A stretch of DNA of 64,000 nt, from the NCBI RefSeq assembly GCF_030052815.1, contig NC_079495.1:114783795-114847794 (forward strand). Direction: 5' to 3'. This document shows positions 47,058 through 59,194 of the stretch, piece by piece. Numbering within the stretch: the stretch's first letter is position 1; each line of letters begins with the position of its first letter. Source of the DNA: Hevea brasiliensis. Taxonomy: Eukaryota; Streptophyta; Magnoliopsida; Malpighiales; Euphorbiaceae. The notes beneath the pieces were generated by a model. It worked only from the letters and a program-made list of their open reading frames with translations, did no database searches and had not been told where the DNA came from. The position numbers were made by a program, and so were the translations under genes.

Positions 47058-50000
47058 TGTGGGATAGGAGGGGTGAGGCGAAATATCATCCATTAGAATT
47101 ATATAAGATACACCAGGTAATGCCCAGGAAAAATAGTGGAGTCACAATGGTCTCACTTAAATACCACCTTCTTAGGCAGCATTTCCTAGACATGCACTTC
47201 ATACAATCCTAATAGAATCAAACCACTAGTAAGTACCGTCTTCCCATAACACTACCATGGTACTAAGGATTGATGCCACGAAGGCATAGATAGACAGGAG
47301 TCGCCACCCGGGGAATAACAGGGACATATTCAGTGTTTCTTTCGAGGGTCATGGATGGCAACTAACTCCTTGCAGAGTTTCCACAACCATCATTACCATA
47401 GCCCAATGTCTAGGTTCGGGATAGTGGGTACGTAAGGGGAAGGTGTTAGGCACCCCTTACGCCTGGTCTAACCTCGTTAATTCAAGTGTCAGTCCTCTAC
47501 CAATGTTTCTAAAAGTCTTGTTTATCATTCCTTTATTAAACTTCATCCTAAAAAATGCAATTCTAATCCTATACACGCAAGTAATTCACAAAAGGGTTGT
47601 TATTTACATACAATTTTCATGCACAAGTAATTGATATCTATAGGGTTGCTAATTATTTAAATGATATTTACCAGATGACTAAAATTAATTTATTATTGAG
47701 AATTTAATTTGCAAACAAATTCAATTTCAAATAACCCTACGTTTCTATTTAACCTAATTAATTAATTTTCACCAAGTTACCCTAAGGATAATTGAACTAA
47801 GTTAATTATGTACATGTGTAATTTATTCTAATATCACATAAGGCCCAAACAATCACAACCTAATAAAGATTTCTATCATGCAAATTTATTTTACAATTAC
47901 CAAGTGTTAAATTAAATTTATTTTATATGCCAATGTTAGTTTAATTTACAAATAAGATTAATTTTAATTTACAAAGTATTTATTTAAATTAATTACATGC
48001 AAAAGTCAGTTAAATTGAAAACAAAGTTAATTTTAATTTACCAAATAAAAGTTCTATTATTACTACAATTTCATGCCAATGGTTATTCGAGAAATCTAAA
48101 GCTACTCACCTGTTGGTAAATGCAGTTGCCATTGGGGCAAGCTACCCTTAAAAAAGGGTCTTCTCTTCTAGTATGGCAATAATATCCCTGGCTTACTCCC
48201 GTTTAGCTCCATATAAGCTCCACGCAAATGTCCTCTTTGGTACTTACCTTAGGGCTACTTACCAATTTTGTTTGTAATAAAAAATAAAGAAACTAAAGAA
48301 AATAAAAGAAATAAAGAAAATATTAATAACAATTTACATTGGATTCTAACTCTAGTCTCGTAAAAGGTTAAGATTCCTAATTAGTTACAACTACCTAATG
48401 GTCTCAGTCTTCTAACATGATCCAAACACTTCATAACACTTCTTGAATTAAAAAAACACAGAAAAATAGATCAAATATTAATTAAAACCCAAGAAAATAC
48501 AAGAACATGCATAAATATACAATTTCCAAATTCTGGCAGATTAACGGTAGCAAGAAATCCGACTTTTTAAAAATAGTTATACATGCCTAAAAATCATAAG
48601 AAAATTACAGAAGACAGCCTACATATCATACAAGATCATAAAATTTATAAATAAAACAAAACCCTAGTCAAATGGTCTACATAAATCGTAACTTTTCTAA
48701 GTGACAGAATCGTACTACTTTTTTGTAAAATTCATAACTCATTAACCACAACAGATATGAATGAAAAACCAATTGGAAAAGATTCATAAGATTTTGAAGT
48801 TAATTTTAGACACTAGATTTACACAAAAATATTAAGAAACAAGGGAGATATGGGCTCCACAAGTCAGATATCCTGCAAATCAGATTTTACAGGAACCCTA
48901 ACTTCAAACGGCCATAACTTACAAAATATTAAAGCTTTTTTAGTGATTCTTGAGCCTAAAATTAATGGAATTTCGTGTAGAATATGAATATAATTTTTAC
49001 AAATTTTTTACAGATTTAGAAAATAAAGAAATATAATAAAAATACGAGAGATAGAAACTAAATATGCGCAGAGTTGTGTATCCCCTCAAATTAAACATGC
49101 ATGATCTATATGAACATATAAAATAAATTAAAGACAAAAAGCATAGAATTAAAATATTGTGTAGCATAGATCTTGAAAAGAAAACAATAAAAACTGACCT
49201 TCCAGAAATCTTCTATGAAAATCTTCTTGAAGAAAAGAAAAAATAAGGAAGAACTCAAAGAGTCTTGAATATCTCTAAATTTCCTATAGCTCTAAATTTT
49301 CTCTTCCTCTTTCCTCCCATCCCCTCTTTCTTTCCTTCTCTAGTAGGGTATTTATAGGGTTGTGGGAGAGAGGTGTGATAGGGTTTAGAGTCTTAGGATG
49401 ATAAAGTTTAGATGACTTAAACAACTACGATTGCAGAATTCAAATAAGACTGGGATATGGGTGAGGTGTTTCAACCAATAGGAAGACAGGAAAAAATGGA
49501 AGGCATCAATAGGGAGTAAGGAAGAGGTGTGGTATGGTTTGGAGTCTTAGGGTGATAAAGTTTAGATGACTTAAACAACTACGATTGCAGAATTCGAATA
49601 AGACTGGGATATGGGTGAGATGTTTAAACCAATAGGAAGACAGGAAAAAATGGAAGGCAGCAATAGGGAGTGAGGAAGAGGTGTGGTAGGGTTTGGAGTC
49701 CTAGTGTGATAAAGTTCAAATAACTTAAATGACTAGGATTGATGAATTTGGATGAGACTGGAATATGGGTGAGGTGTTCCAACCAATAGAAAGAGAGGGA
49801 AAGGGGGTGACACCAATAGGGAGTGAGGAAGAGAGTGGGGCCAAGGAGGAGAGAGATATTTTGTTATTTTATTTTTTAGAAAATAATTAAATGGGTCCCA
49901 TTTAAAATTCCTAACTAGGCTTTCTTAGGCCCATGGAGCCCAATTAAACTTAATTAGATCCATTTAAGAACTACCCATATTAAATTTAAACAAAATAAAA

Positions 50001-50198
50001 TTTTATTCAAATTTAATTAAATTAATTTCCCCAAAACTTTTTTATTTTTTTTATTTTTTCAAGATCATGCCACGGAATTAATAATTCAGCTCCATGCCTC
50101 CAATTACATCTTACAGTCATGTAATTTTTCATCATCGGGTTTTCCACGGGTTTTCCACGGCCTCAATGCACATACTCATCACAAAATAAGGGTCTACA
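47058..50198 (-). mobile_element. LTR H: solo LTR (probably Tat-lineage gypsy) inside G
   Basis: This is 3141 bp, TGTGGGATAGG...GGGTCTACA, flanked by TAGAC (47053-47057 and 50199-50203). It separates G's protease from its integrase. It has no coding region and no second LTR. On the minus strand it carries 'AGGGGTGCCTAACACCTTCC' and 'GGGTGGCGACTCC', which I associate with LTR ends of Tat/Ogre-type gypsy elements. That points to the minus strand and lineage (inference). Confidence 0.88.
49368..49835. repeat. 154-bp tandem repeat in LTR H
   Basis: There are about three copies, with landmarks 'ggttt(a/g)gagtc' at 49382, 49536 and 49690, so the period is 154 bp. The first two copies are very similar; the third is more diverged. 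Each contains 'aaccaatag', a CCAAT-box-like sequence. Confidence 0.9.
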
Positions 50199-50203
50199 TA
50201 GAC

Positions 50204-50463
50204 ACAAAGCAAGATTTAGACTCAAAAGCAACTCTATAACCCTTATCACATAATTGATCAACACTAAGCAAATTATGTTTTAAACCATCAACCAAAAGCA
50301 CTTTGTCAAGAATAGGGGAGTTTTCCTTAAGAACCTTACCTATTCCCATAATTATACCTTGACCATTATCACCAAAAGTCACTTGCCCACCTCCATCTTT
50401 CTTTTCAAGTGAAAGGAAGAGATTGGCATTTCCGGTCATGTGTCTTGAACATCCACTATCCAA
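50204..50463 (-). pseudogene. Element G protease
   Basis: The copia aspartic protease begins with 'MDSGCSRHMTGN', which holds the DSG active site intact, and continues to 'KHNLLSVDQLCDKGYRVAFE'. It matures the polyprotein. The open stretch ends where H was inserted after 'SKSCF'. Confidence 0.9.
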
Positions 50464-50517
50464 GTACCACTTGCTTTCAAGCTTTTGAGGATTTCAAGCA
50501 CACCTACACATGATAAT

Positions 50518-52387
50518 TCAATTTACTTTAGGTACCCAAATGTACTTGGGTCCTTGGGGGTTAGTAGTTCCATTATTAAAATCAAATATTCTAGCATATC
50601 TAAGATGGATTTTCCTAATGGCACACCTATAGTTGGTGTGACCAATCTTACCACAATAGTGACAATGTCCATTGAACCTTCTATGTGTATGAGGGTGAGC
50701 AAAAGGTCTCATATGACCAATCTTTTTATGTTCATTATGTGAATGTAAGCATGAGGCATGGTGAGTGTGATAATAGTTATGAGGCCTAGTAGCATGTCCC
50801 CTATAAAGGTTTGGCCTAGATGGAACTCTCCTAGATGTATATGTCTTATTTACATTTTATCTAGGAGCATGTTGCTGAAATGAAGTCTTTCTAGTTTCAT
50901 TGCCACAAGATTTCTTTGGCTCTTATCCTTTAGGATTGGACACCTTTGGACTAGGTTCTTGGGGACTAGGCTTATTAGAACTGGATGCTTTAACAAAAAT
51001 GGTCTTGAAAGGAGGTGCTTGGGTAAATTTACTATAGCCAAGTCCATACTTGATGCTAGGAGACCTTTGAGAGTCCAAAATTGCATCAAGTTTGTCCTTC
51101 CTTTTAGCAAATTTGGAAAGAGAAGTTTTTAGCTCAACAATTTCATTTTTCAACTTCTCATTTTCTAATGAAAGCTTATCTAAGGATTTTTGCACATTAC
51201 TATCCAAAGGTCTATCAACCTTAGATGAGGTCTCATTCTCCTTCCTTAAACTAGCAAGCTCACTTTTCAAAAGTTTATTTCTTTTATGACTTAATTCTAG
51301 TTCATCATTCATAACTTTAAGAGCATTAACTAGTTCATCATAAGAAAATTCAATAACATCATCATTTAAAGTTACCTCATTGGAGCTTTCCTCCATTGCC
51401 ATGAGGCACATTTGGGCAACTTGATCACCAATCTCCTCATCTTCAAAGTCACTTAATTCATCCCATATTGCTTTAAGTGCCTTCTTCTTGAACTTCTTGA
51501 AAGGCTTCTTCAATTTGGGACAATCTGTTCTAATGTGACCCAGTTTGTTGCATTCAAAGCATATGGGAGGATCCCTCTTGCTACTTTCTCCCTTGTCCTT
51601 CTTGAAGTTCCTCTTTGGGATGAACTTCTTGTTTTGGAAAAGCATCTTCCTTATAATCCTTATCATTAGAGCCAATTCTTCCTCATCAAACTCATCATCT
51701 TCATCACTTGAGTTATTAGAAGATACTTTGAAGGCAATGGTCTTTTTGTCTTTATTAGGTTCCTCCAGTTGCTCTCTTTTGAGGGTCATCTCATAATCAA
51801 TGAGATTTCTTAAGAGCTCATCGAGTTGTACCTTGCTCAAGTCCTTGGAATCCTTGAGTGAAGTTACTTTAGGTATCCACTCCTTAGGAAGACTTCTTAA
51901 ATCTTCTTTACTAGCTCCTCATTTGTGAATGTCTTCTCAAGAGATTTAATTCCTCCTATAACTCCATAAATCTATCATACATTTCACTTATGGTTTCATC
52001 TGACTTAATCTTGAACAATTCATATTGGTAGATAAGGGAATCCATCTTATTTTCCTTTACTTGACTAGTACCCTCATGAGTAACCATTAAAGCATCCCAA
52101 ATTTCTTTTGCAGTAGACTTCATATGCACTTTATTATATTCACTTCTACTTAATGCATAAAATAGAACACGAATAGCCTTATCATTTAAAGCCACTCTTC
52201 TTTTCTCTTGCTCACTCCATTCACCCTTAGGCTTAGCTACATGCACACCATCAACAATTTTAGTTGGGGTGAATGGCCCATTTTCTTCAACATCCCGCAA
52301 GTTAACCCTTTTTAATTTAAGGAAATAATACATCTTATTTTTCCAATACAAGAAGTCATTACCATCAAAGAAAGGAGGTCTTACCAT
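50518..52387 (-). pseudogene. Element G gag with two zinc knuckles
   Basis: It starts near 52387 ('MVRPPFFDGNDFLYWKNKMY'), with the UBN2-type gag block 'EWSEQEKRRVALNDKAIRVL' and 'YNKVHMKSTAKEIWDALMVT'. A frameshift at 51956 breaks it. From 51840 it continues with an acidic stretch, 'LALMIRIIRKM', knuckle one CFECNKLGHIRTDC (C-X2-C-X4-H-X4-C) and a long coiled-coil-like region. A stop near 50923 follows, then at 50518-50712 the second knuckle CHYCGKIGHTNYRC and 'NPQGPKYIWVPK', which leads to the protease. Two knuckles and a long gag fit Sireviruses. Confidence 0.9.
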
Positions 52388-52463
52388 CGATTAACCTTCT
52401 TGTGCATTGAGGTTGCCATTGATCTTTACTCCAAGATGATTAAATCTTGTAGAATGGAGACTT

Positions 52464-52475
52464 GCTCTGATACCA
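52464..52475 (-). other. Element G primer-binding site (initiator tRNA-Met)
   Basis: The minus strand reads TGGTATCAGAGC, two bases from the right LTR, which makes that the 5' LTR. Confidence 0.92.
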
Positions 52476-52477
52476 CT

Positions 52478-53943
52478 TATTGTCCCTTGTAGCAACCTAA
52501 GAGGGGGGTGGGGGTAAATTGGGTTCTAATTACAAAATTAAAGATTAAAAGAAATTTAAACACAAAGAAGAGAAAAGGAAGAATGATAACACAAGAGATT
52601 TATAGAGGTTTGGCTATCCCAAGCCTACTTCCTCTCCTCAAGGCCCTTCTTAAGAGTTAACTCCACTAAAATTCTTTTTTAGGTGAAGAATAAACCCCTT
52701 ACAATCACCACAAGAGTAAACCCTTACTCTTTTACAAAACCCTTTACACTCAAGAGCTATTTAAAGCTCTATCACACTCAAAATTATAATAAGTGCTCAC
52801 AATAACTTTGAAGGAACTCTCAGAACAATGAATTTACAACTCAAATGTCAAGTTCTCAACATTAACTATGGTAGCTCAAGTTCTAAAGAGAGAGAATGAA
52901 GAAAATCTTTAGAACCCAATAAATTTCCAAAAGATTGTTGTTGTCTAAACTTGTTTCCAATCATAAATGGTGTCTATTTATAGTTTTTGCAAGAAAATAG
53001 CCGTTGGGGGTGAATTAAATGCAAAACTAGCTGTTCAACCACCCAAAGCTCTATTTTATCGAGTTGCAGAAACCCAGGTTCGGCTGCCAAAGTTATTTAC
53101 TTCGGCTACTGAAGGTTGAAGCGCCAAAAAACAACTTTTGAAAAGTCACTCGGCTGTCGAAGTTTCCACTTTCGGCTGCCGGAGTGCTCTTTGGACAAAA
53201 TAACTTTTAATGCTCAAAAACCATGATTTAAAGAGTGAACTTTGGTAGCCAAACTTCCTACTTTTGGCTGCCGAAGTCCTCTCTAGACAGAAAGTGTCAA
53301 AAGAGCACTTAGGCTTCAGAAATACATAACTTTGTGACAGGAACTCGGATTTTCGATCCGTTTGAGCTATTGAAAAGCTAATTTGATAAACTTTTCAATG
53401 AAAAAACTTTCAAAAACAAATTTTGATTTCTCAAACGTAAAAATTTTATTTTAGTCCCCCTTAGTCAAGAAAAAGTTATAAGTAAAGACACTAAAAAATT
53501 AAGAGTTTAAAAAACTCATAACTTTTTTATCCAAACTCGGATTTTTAATCCGTTTGAGCCATTAGAAAGCTAATTCAATGTATTTTGCAACTAAAATAAT
53601 TTTCAAAATTAATTTTTCATTTTTTAAAAATTTATTTAATTTTCCCTTGATAAAAAATTAGGTGAAAACTAAGTTTAGCAAGATATTCTTAGTACCACCT
53701 AGACTTGAGCCAACATAATTAATAAAATGAGATTTATAAGATATAAAATAAATAAAAGTTACATTGTAGGTTCCCATAAATGTTTGCTTCCTTATGATGC
53801 TCTTTCTTAACTTTGATTTGAAGCAATTTGGCAATTTTGAGTCTATGGCCTACAAACTCAACACAAACACTTCCAAAGTATATTAGTAGGACACTAATTG
53901 TTTATTATCATCAAAACATAGGTTAAGACACCTAGGTCCAACA
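52478..53943 (-). repeat. Element G 5' LTR (right copy)
   Basis: This is a 1466-bp partner of 41915-43374. Its inner end reads TATTGTCCC where the outer copy has TGTTGTCCC. A decayed version of the TTCGGCTGCCGAA palindrome cluster lies at about 53079-53275. Confidence 0.93.
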
Positions 53944-53948
53944 AACAG

Positions 53949-54131
53949 GTCAAATGTTAATAAAACAGGAGAAACTCTGGCAGTTTCTCCATTTAAATAC
54001 TATGATATAATTAATAATGGAATTAAAATTTACTAATAAGGAATAAAGCAAGATAAGATAAGGTGCTCCAGCACAGAATGTAGCATTCCTTACTTGGCTA
54101 CACTGTAGACCGGGTAAGGGGGGGTGTTACA
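53949..54131 (+). mobile_element. LTR F, right end
   Basis: It ends 'gaccgggtaaggggggtgttaca' at 54131, the terminus of a plus-strand family 3 LTR. No primer-binding site follows, so this is not a 5' LTR. CTACT (54132-54136) would be the TSD; its partner is outside the window. Confidence 0.78.
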
Positions 54132-55157
54132 CTACTGCTCTGGGTTCATTGAGATTTGGAATCTGTAGGGCTTCTATATTAAATCATGCCACGTATTCCC
54201 TTAAAGTCTCATCCCACCTTTGCTTCATTTTCTCCAAATAGTTGGTTTTGCCTAGAGCTGTTACACTTGCTATAAACCTGCCCACAAAAGCATTAGCTAA
54301 GTCGAGAAAAGATTTGATTATTTCCTGCTCTAGGTTGTGAAACTAGGTCTGAGCGGCCCTAGTTAAGGTAGCCGAGAACACTTTGTAAAACAAAGCATCA
54401 AAGTGGGTTTATAATTCCATGAACTCTTGTGGAAAATGAGGATGTGATTCTCAATTGTGCATTGTCGTTCCTTTTTTAGCTATGAACTCTACCTACACAT
54501 GCTCTAACAGCTTTTGTAATTTCTCCTCGATGCTTCCTTCTTCCATCGTGTTATTTTTGGGAGCCTTTACCCTTTTATCCATTCCCTTTCCTTTCTAAGT
54601 TTTGAGCAAGCGTTCTTCTTTGACTCCACCTTCCTTAGCACTATAGTCATCTTCCGAATGCCAAGTTAGATCTGTAGAAGAAGGGGCACCTCCTTCAGAG
54701 TTGTAGTTCTAAACTATCTGATTCAAGACAGTCTGACTCTTTATTTATGCCGAGGGTTCTTCATGCTTTTCTGTCTGGCTTGTGCATCTTCCCTCACCAG
54801 CAAGTTCATTAATCTAGTCCGTTTCTCCGATTGGGATCTATATCTCAAATGTGGGTACATAAGGGGGAGTCAATCCTCTCTGCTACATTGCCTGGTTTAA
54901 CCAAGCATTCATTTGGGACATTTGAAGAGGACACTGTGTTAAGGTTATTGACAGATGTGGCACCAAATAAGGAGGCCCAAAGATTAGAAATGGCTGATAG
55001 GGGTTGTGTTGATAGGGGGATATTTGTAAGGTCGGTATTTTGGTCGATTGTGATTGGGTTAGTAAAAGGATTTTCTTCGTTGGCCATGTGGGTCTCAATG
55101 GGTATATCGTGTGTGAATGTTAGGTTTTAGGGAACTTTAGCAAAACTTGCTTCGATG
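54132..55157 (-). pseudogene. Element I: gag remnant of another Ty3/gypsy element
   Basis: The minus strand near 54180-54400 reads, over broken frames, 'LTRAAQTWFHNLEQEIIKSF', 'LANAFVGRFIASV' and 'KMKQRWDETLREYVA'. This matches the Retrotrans_gag pattern of Tat-type gypsy elements (Trp-hydrophobic pairs, then L-REY-AR). An N-terminal stretch is open at 54845-55087 ('MANEENPFTN...'). F ends abruptly inside this gag, so F probably inserted into I. Only the 5' portion of I is in view. Confidence 0.65.
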
Positions 55158-55173
55158 CCCACAGACAGTGCCA
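55158..55173 (-). other. Element I primer-binding-like site
   Basis: The minus strand reads TGGCACTGTCTGTGGG, close to the TGGCGCCGTCTGTGGG motif seen just after the 5' LTR in Tat-type gypsy elements. The two differences are C-to-A and C-to-T. It sits upstream of the gag remnant in the right direction. Confidence 0.55.
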
Positions 55174-56150
55174 CTCAATAACTAAAGATTTAGATCATGT
55201 CTAGGATGGTGTCATGTGGCTAAGGTGAATTTGGGTAATATTGGTGGTATCTTTAGGATTTATACGACTTCTTACAAGCAGTTATGGCTACTTTCTAAGG
55301 GTTATAAGGGGTTGATTCGCACGGGGTCATGGTATAAGCTCAAGAATCTTGTGCTTCTACCATGGAGGGACCTTTGTTTATAAAACTAACATGCTAATAT
55401 TCATTTGACACATGTAAAGTCATTGCAAGTGGGCTGCTTTAATCATAGGAATCTGCTTGAGTCCAATCATACTGTCTTTTATAATAATGAACCTAGTATG
55501 AGTGGACCAACAAAGTCATGCCACAACTACTCGAGCAAGCGTAATAGACTCCTCATCCAACTAGTTTTCCAGAAGAGTGCACACGTCAGCCTTCTAAATG
55601 AAAGGCTCTCGGGTTTAAACGAGTCAGATATTATTAGGAACTAAGCCTACGTAACTTTTAATCTCTAATCCTCTCTTCTATAAGCAAATTATGGTGTAGT
55701 CAACACAATGATAGACGTCAATTCTGGCGTCGATATAGTTTCCTGACACATATATTTTGTTATTTTGATGACATTAGCTATAATGTGGGTTGGTGTTTAT
55801 CGCGATGAGTCCATCTGACGAGGTCGTCGATCATCTAAAGTTTTCATTATGTGAACTATATGACTACTTTGATGCAAAGGTCAGCCCGGCATCTTCTTTG
55901 ATTCAAGGTTGTGGATGACATTGAGACAAAGATAGGAGTGTTACTAGGTAGGTTTCTATTTTATTGGGTTTAAAAAGAATCCAGATTCTTTAGAGATGGA
56001 GCCTTATTTTCAAGAGTTTATATATTTGTACCCTAGAGATATCCGACTCCTTCCAGGGACATGTACACCTCCACATCATGTCCACCAATCTCCTTAATAG
56101 CATACGTGCGACTCCTTTATATACGTACACATGTCATTTATACAAAGGCC
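55174..56150 (-). repeat. Probable 5' LTR region of element I
   Basis: This is non-coding. On the minus strand it contains TATATAAACTC near 56021 and AATAAAA near 55960 in the spacing of an LTR promoter and polyadenylation signal, upstream of the primer-binding-like site. I could not find its ends or a second copy. Confidence 0.4.
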
Positions 56151-56409
56151 TGTTTATTTATCTAATATTAATATAATTCTTAATTTATTATATTATATTA
56201 TTTATTTTATTATTAAAATATAAAATAAAAAATAATCTAAAAATGTAATTTAATAACTTAAAAAGAAATTAAAAAAAATAAATAAATGTTATAAAGAAGG
56301 TGAATTTAGAGTGATAAATTAAAAATAGGGAGAATGAATTCTAGTAATATTAAATAAATTATTTTATCTTTTATTGTTATAAAAATTTTATAAAAATTGA
56401 TAAATAAAA

Positions 56410-56411
<2 letters not shown>

Positions 56412-56484
<73 letters not shown>
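56412..56484. repeat. (TA)n microsatellite with (CA)n end
   Basis: About 64 bp of alternating TA run into five CA units. Confidence 0.97.
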
Positions 56485-56485
<1 letters not shown>

Positions 56486-56644
56486 TCTTAAGAGTTATTC
56501 AAAAGTAGTTTTCAACATTCTTATAATGTTGTTATTTTTGAAAGGTTAAAAAAAATTGTGTTTATGCATTTTTTGTCAAAATAACAAAAAAAAAAAAGTG
56601 TTACAGTTTATGAACAGCTCATATTATAAAACGGCGGTTGATTG

Positions 56645-56754
56645 GTGTTTGATCAGCTATCAGCTATCTTTTAAAAGGAATTATCAAACAATTTAATTTA
56701 ACTATTTGGATGTCTATCAGCTATCAAATACATCCAACAGCTGAACCAAACACT
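56645..56754. mobile_element. Possible small inverted-repeat element (hAT-MITE-like)
   Basis: 'gtgtttgatcagct' at 56645 faces 'agctgaaccaaacac' at 56739-56753 in inverted orientation, with extra 'atcagctatc' motifs inside. No clear 8-bp duplication is seen, so this is tentative. Confidence 0.3.
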
Positions 56755-56982
56755 CTCTTAAATTCATATTTCAAAGTTGATTTATAGGAGTGAGGTTTTG
56801 TCCCTCTTATAATTATTTGTAATGCTTAAATTTTTTATATGTTAGTGAATTTATTTTTTAACAACCGAACAAAACACTCCCTTAAATTCATATTTCAAAG
56901 TTGATTTATAAGAGTGAAGTTTTGTCCCTCTTATAATTATTTTTAATGCTTAAATTTTTTATATGTTAATGAATTTATTTTT
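56751..56982. repeat. 124-bp tandem duplication
   Basis: 'cactctcttaaattcat' at 56751 and 'cactcccttaaattcat' at 56875 begin two adjacent copies, 124 bp apart, that stay alike through 'gtccctcttataattatt' and 'atatgtta(g/a)tgaatttatttttt'. They differ at only a few positions. Confidence 0.9.
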
Positions 56983-59162
56983 TCTAGAAAAAATTAATCT
57001 AACAAATTATTTTAAAAAAGAAAGTTAATCTAACAACTTATATAACTAAATCCGACTAAAAAATTAAATTAACGAAAATTATTTTTTTAAAAATTAACAT
57101 TTTATCCAAATACACATTAATACTTAAAATTAGTTCATATTTAATTTCAAATATTTTATATATAACAATCTAATAAATAATTTAAATTAACATATAATGC
57201 AAAATTATCAAATTCAATTTTTATCTAAAAAATTTAAAATAAACCTTTAATCGCAGGATAAATTACTTGTCACTCTCCTTTAATTGCATCTCATTTAATG
57301 TTTAAATTTTATATATATGTATAATGATTAAACTCCATTAACTTATAAAAGTATAATTATTACTGATGAATATCAAAAAAATGTAACGAAAAGTTATATT
57401 ACTTGTAAGTTATTTCTGTTCGTTTATTAATTATATAATTAACTAGTCACATTTTATAAAATTAAGTGTCAAATGATCATGCAATTATAGGATAATAAAA
57501 TATTAAATGACTTTTAAAATAAAGATCTGAGCTCAAAAGGTGCTTTAAGCATTTAAAATAAATCCAAATTACCGGAATATAAACTCAGTCAACCCCAATA
57601 AGTTTGCCACTGTTTCGTTCATGAACAGAAGAAAAATCTCTTCTACTCCATCACTGGGCACTTCAGAGATTTAGATGACAATATCATGTAGTTTTTGTGA
57701 AATGACCACCTTTGGACGACTTCAGAGATAAAATCCACTTGGTACTAGCAGTAGTCATTATCCTAACAAATCCATTCATTTTGATTTTTTCTTTTAATGG
57801 CTCCCTATGTATTTAAAAAGAAAAATAAATTACGGATAAAGTCAACTTCCATAACTAATAAGCTTTGACTTAATCATATTAAAATTGTCTATGAAATTGT
57901 GAGATTATTAATTTAAACTTTAATTGAAATTTGAAAATTAAATAAATCAGTTTGTATATAATAATAATTAAGTTATAATATTAAATTAATTAAGATCGGT
58001 TATATGATTTTTTTGTAATTTTTATTGAAATATTTAATTTTTCATATTAGACATGACTTTTTATATATATTAATCGATATTCTTTATTTTATTTTTAGTA
58101 TGTCAATATTACATGGATTATTTGACGGATAATCTTAGCCATTATTAAATAAATTAATTTATATAATTTTAATAATTCTTTTATTATATGATTTTTATAA
58201 ATTTTTCAGATTTATCATTTAATTTACTACTTTAGTCGACACATATTTATAATGAAAATATTAGATTAAATAATTGAATAAAACATATAATATTGATTTT
58301 TATCTATTTAAGTGTCAAAATGTAAAATTACATTATATTTTTTAAAAGTTTTTTTTTACCAATTATAATTAATAATCATATAAAATATAGATATTTCAGT
58401 GTGAAAATGTGATAAATTAATAGAAAAATAAATAAGAATGTAAAAGAAAAAGCCTGAAATAATGTGAAAGGAAATAATATCGAAAGAATTATAAATTTTA
58501 GATATTATTAATATGAATCTAATATCTAACACAATTGAATAATAAAAAATATATATAAAATTATTTTTGATTAATTTAAAATTAAAATTTAATTATCATT
58601 GTATAATTTAATATACATATACAATTAAGAAATATAAAATAATTGATTCCACAGTAATACATTTACACATACCAATCATAAGGGTTTTTTTAATTTGTTT
58701 CAAAAATTTATAATGAGAAAGCCCTTGTTTAATTAGAGATGAAGCAATCAATCACGCAGACAAATCCACAGATGCAACGTAAAATCAGCAAAAGTGGACA
58801 TAAACAAGAGGGGATTTCCATAGCCGCAAATTGCGCTAACTGCTTTCACGGTTACCAAATGGGGGAAAATACCGCCAATAAAATATTGCAATAGGAAGCT
58901 ACCAGGGAGCACACTGTTCAACAAAAGTCGCTGGGATTCCTGTTTGCTGTTTTCACTTGAAAATATTTTTTTTAATTATAAAAATAATAAATAAATTTTT
59001 ATATTATGTTTTATACAATTAATTTTTATTGAAACATGAACTCAAAATTTTACAATAACGGAGAATACCGCTGAATTAGAATTTATTGATTTGAAAATTA
59101 TTTTTTTTAATAATATGTGAAACAATATTTTTAAATGCTTTTTAATTCTGCAATTTATTACA
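56983..59162. other. AT-rich spacer, no gene seen
   Basis: This is mostly A/T with no open frame of note. A small patch of more balanced composition at 58737-58950 stands out but has no recognisable domain or RNA. Confidence 0.7.
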
Positions 59163-59194
59163 TAGTTTAGTTTAGTTTAGTTTAGTTTAGTTTA
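59163..59194. repeat. (TTTAG)n short tandem repeat
   Basis: About six units of TTTAG. This is one or two bases short of the plant telomere unit TTTAGGG, so not telomeric. Confidence 0.93.

Larger units (their letters stand above)
41915..53943 (-). mobile_element. Element G: Sirevirus-like Ty1/copia retrotransposon with H nested
   Basis: G lies on the minus strand, with its 3' LTR at 41915-43374 and 5' LTR at 52478-53943. It is flanked by AACAG (41910-41914 and 53944-53948), with ends TGTTG...CAACA. Gene order on the minus strand is gag, protease, integrase, reverse transcriptase, RNase H, which is the copia order. Two zinc knuckles, palindrome clusters in the LTRs and the protein blocks favour the Sirevirus lineage. 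Without H it is about 8.9 kb. Several frameshifts and stops make it inactive. Confidence 0.93.

Noticed and set aside
59163..59194. TTTAG array as an interstitial telomere repeat
   Set aside because: The unit is TTTAG, not TTTAGGG, and it never gains the extra G residues.
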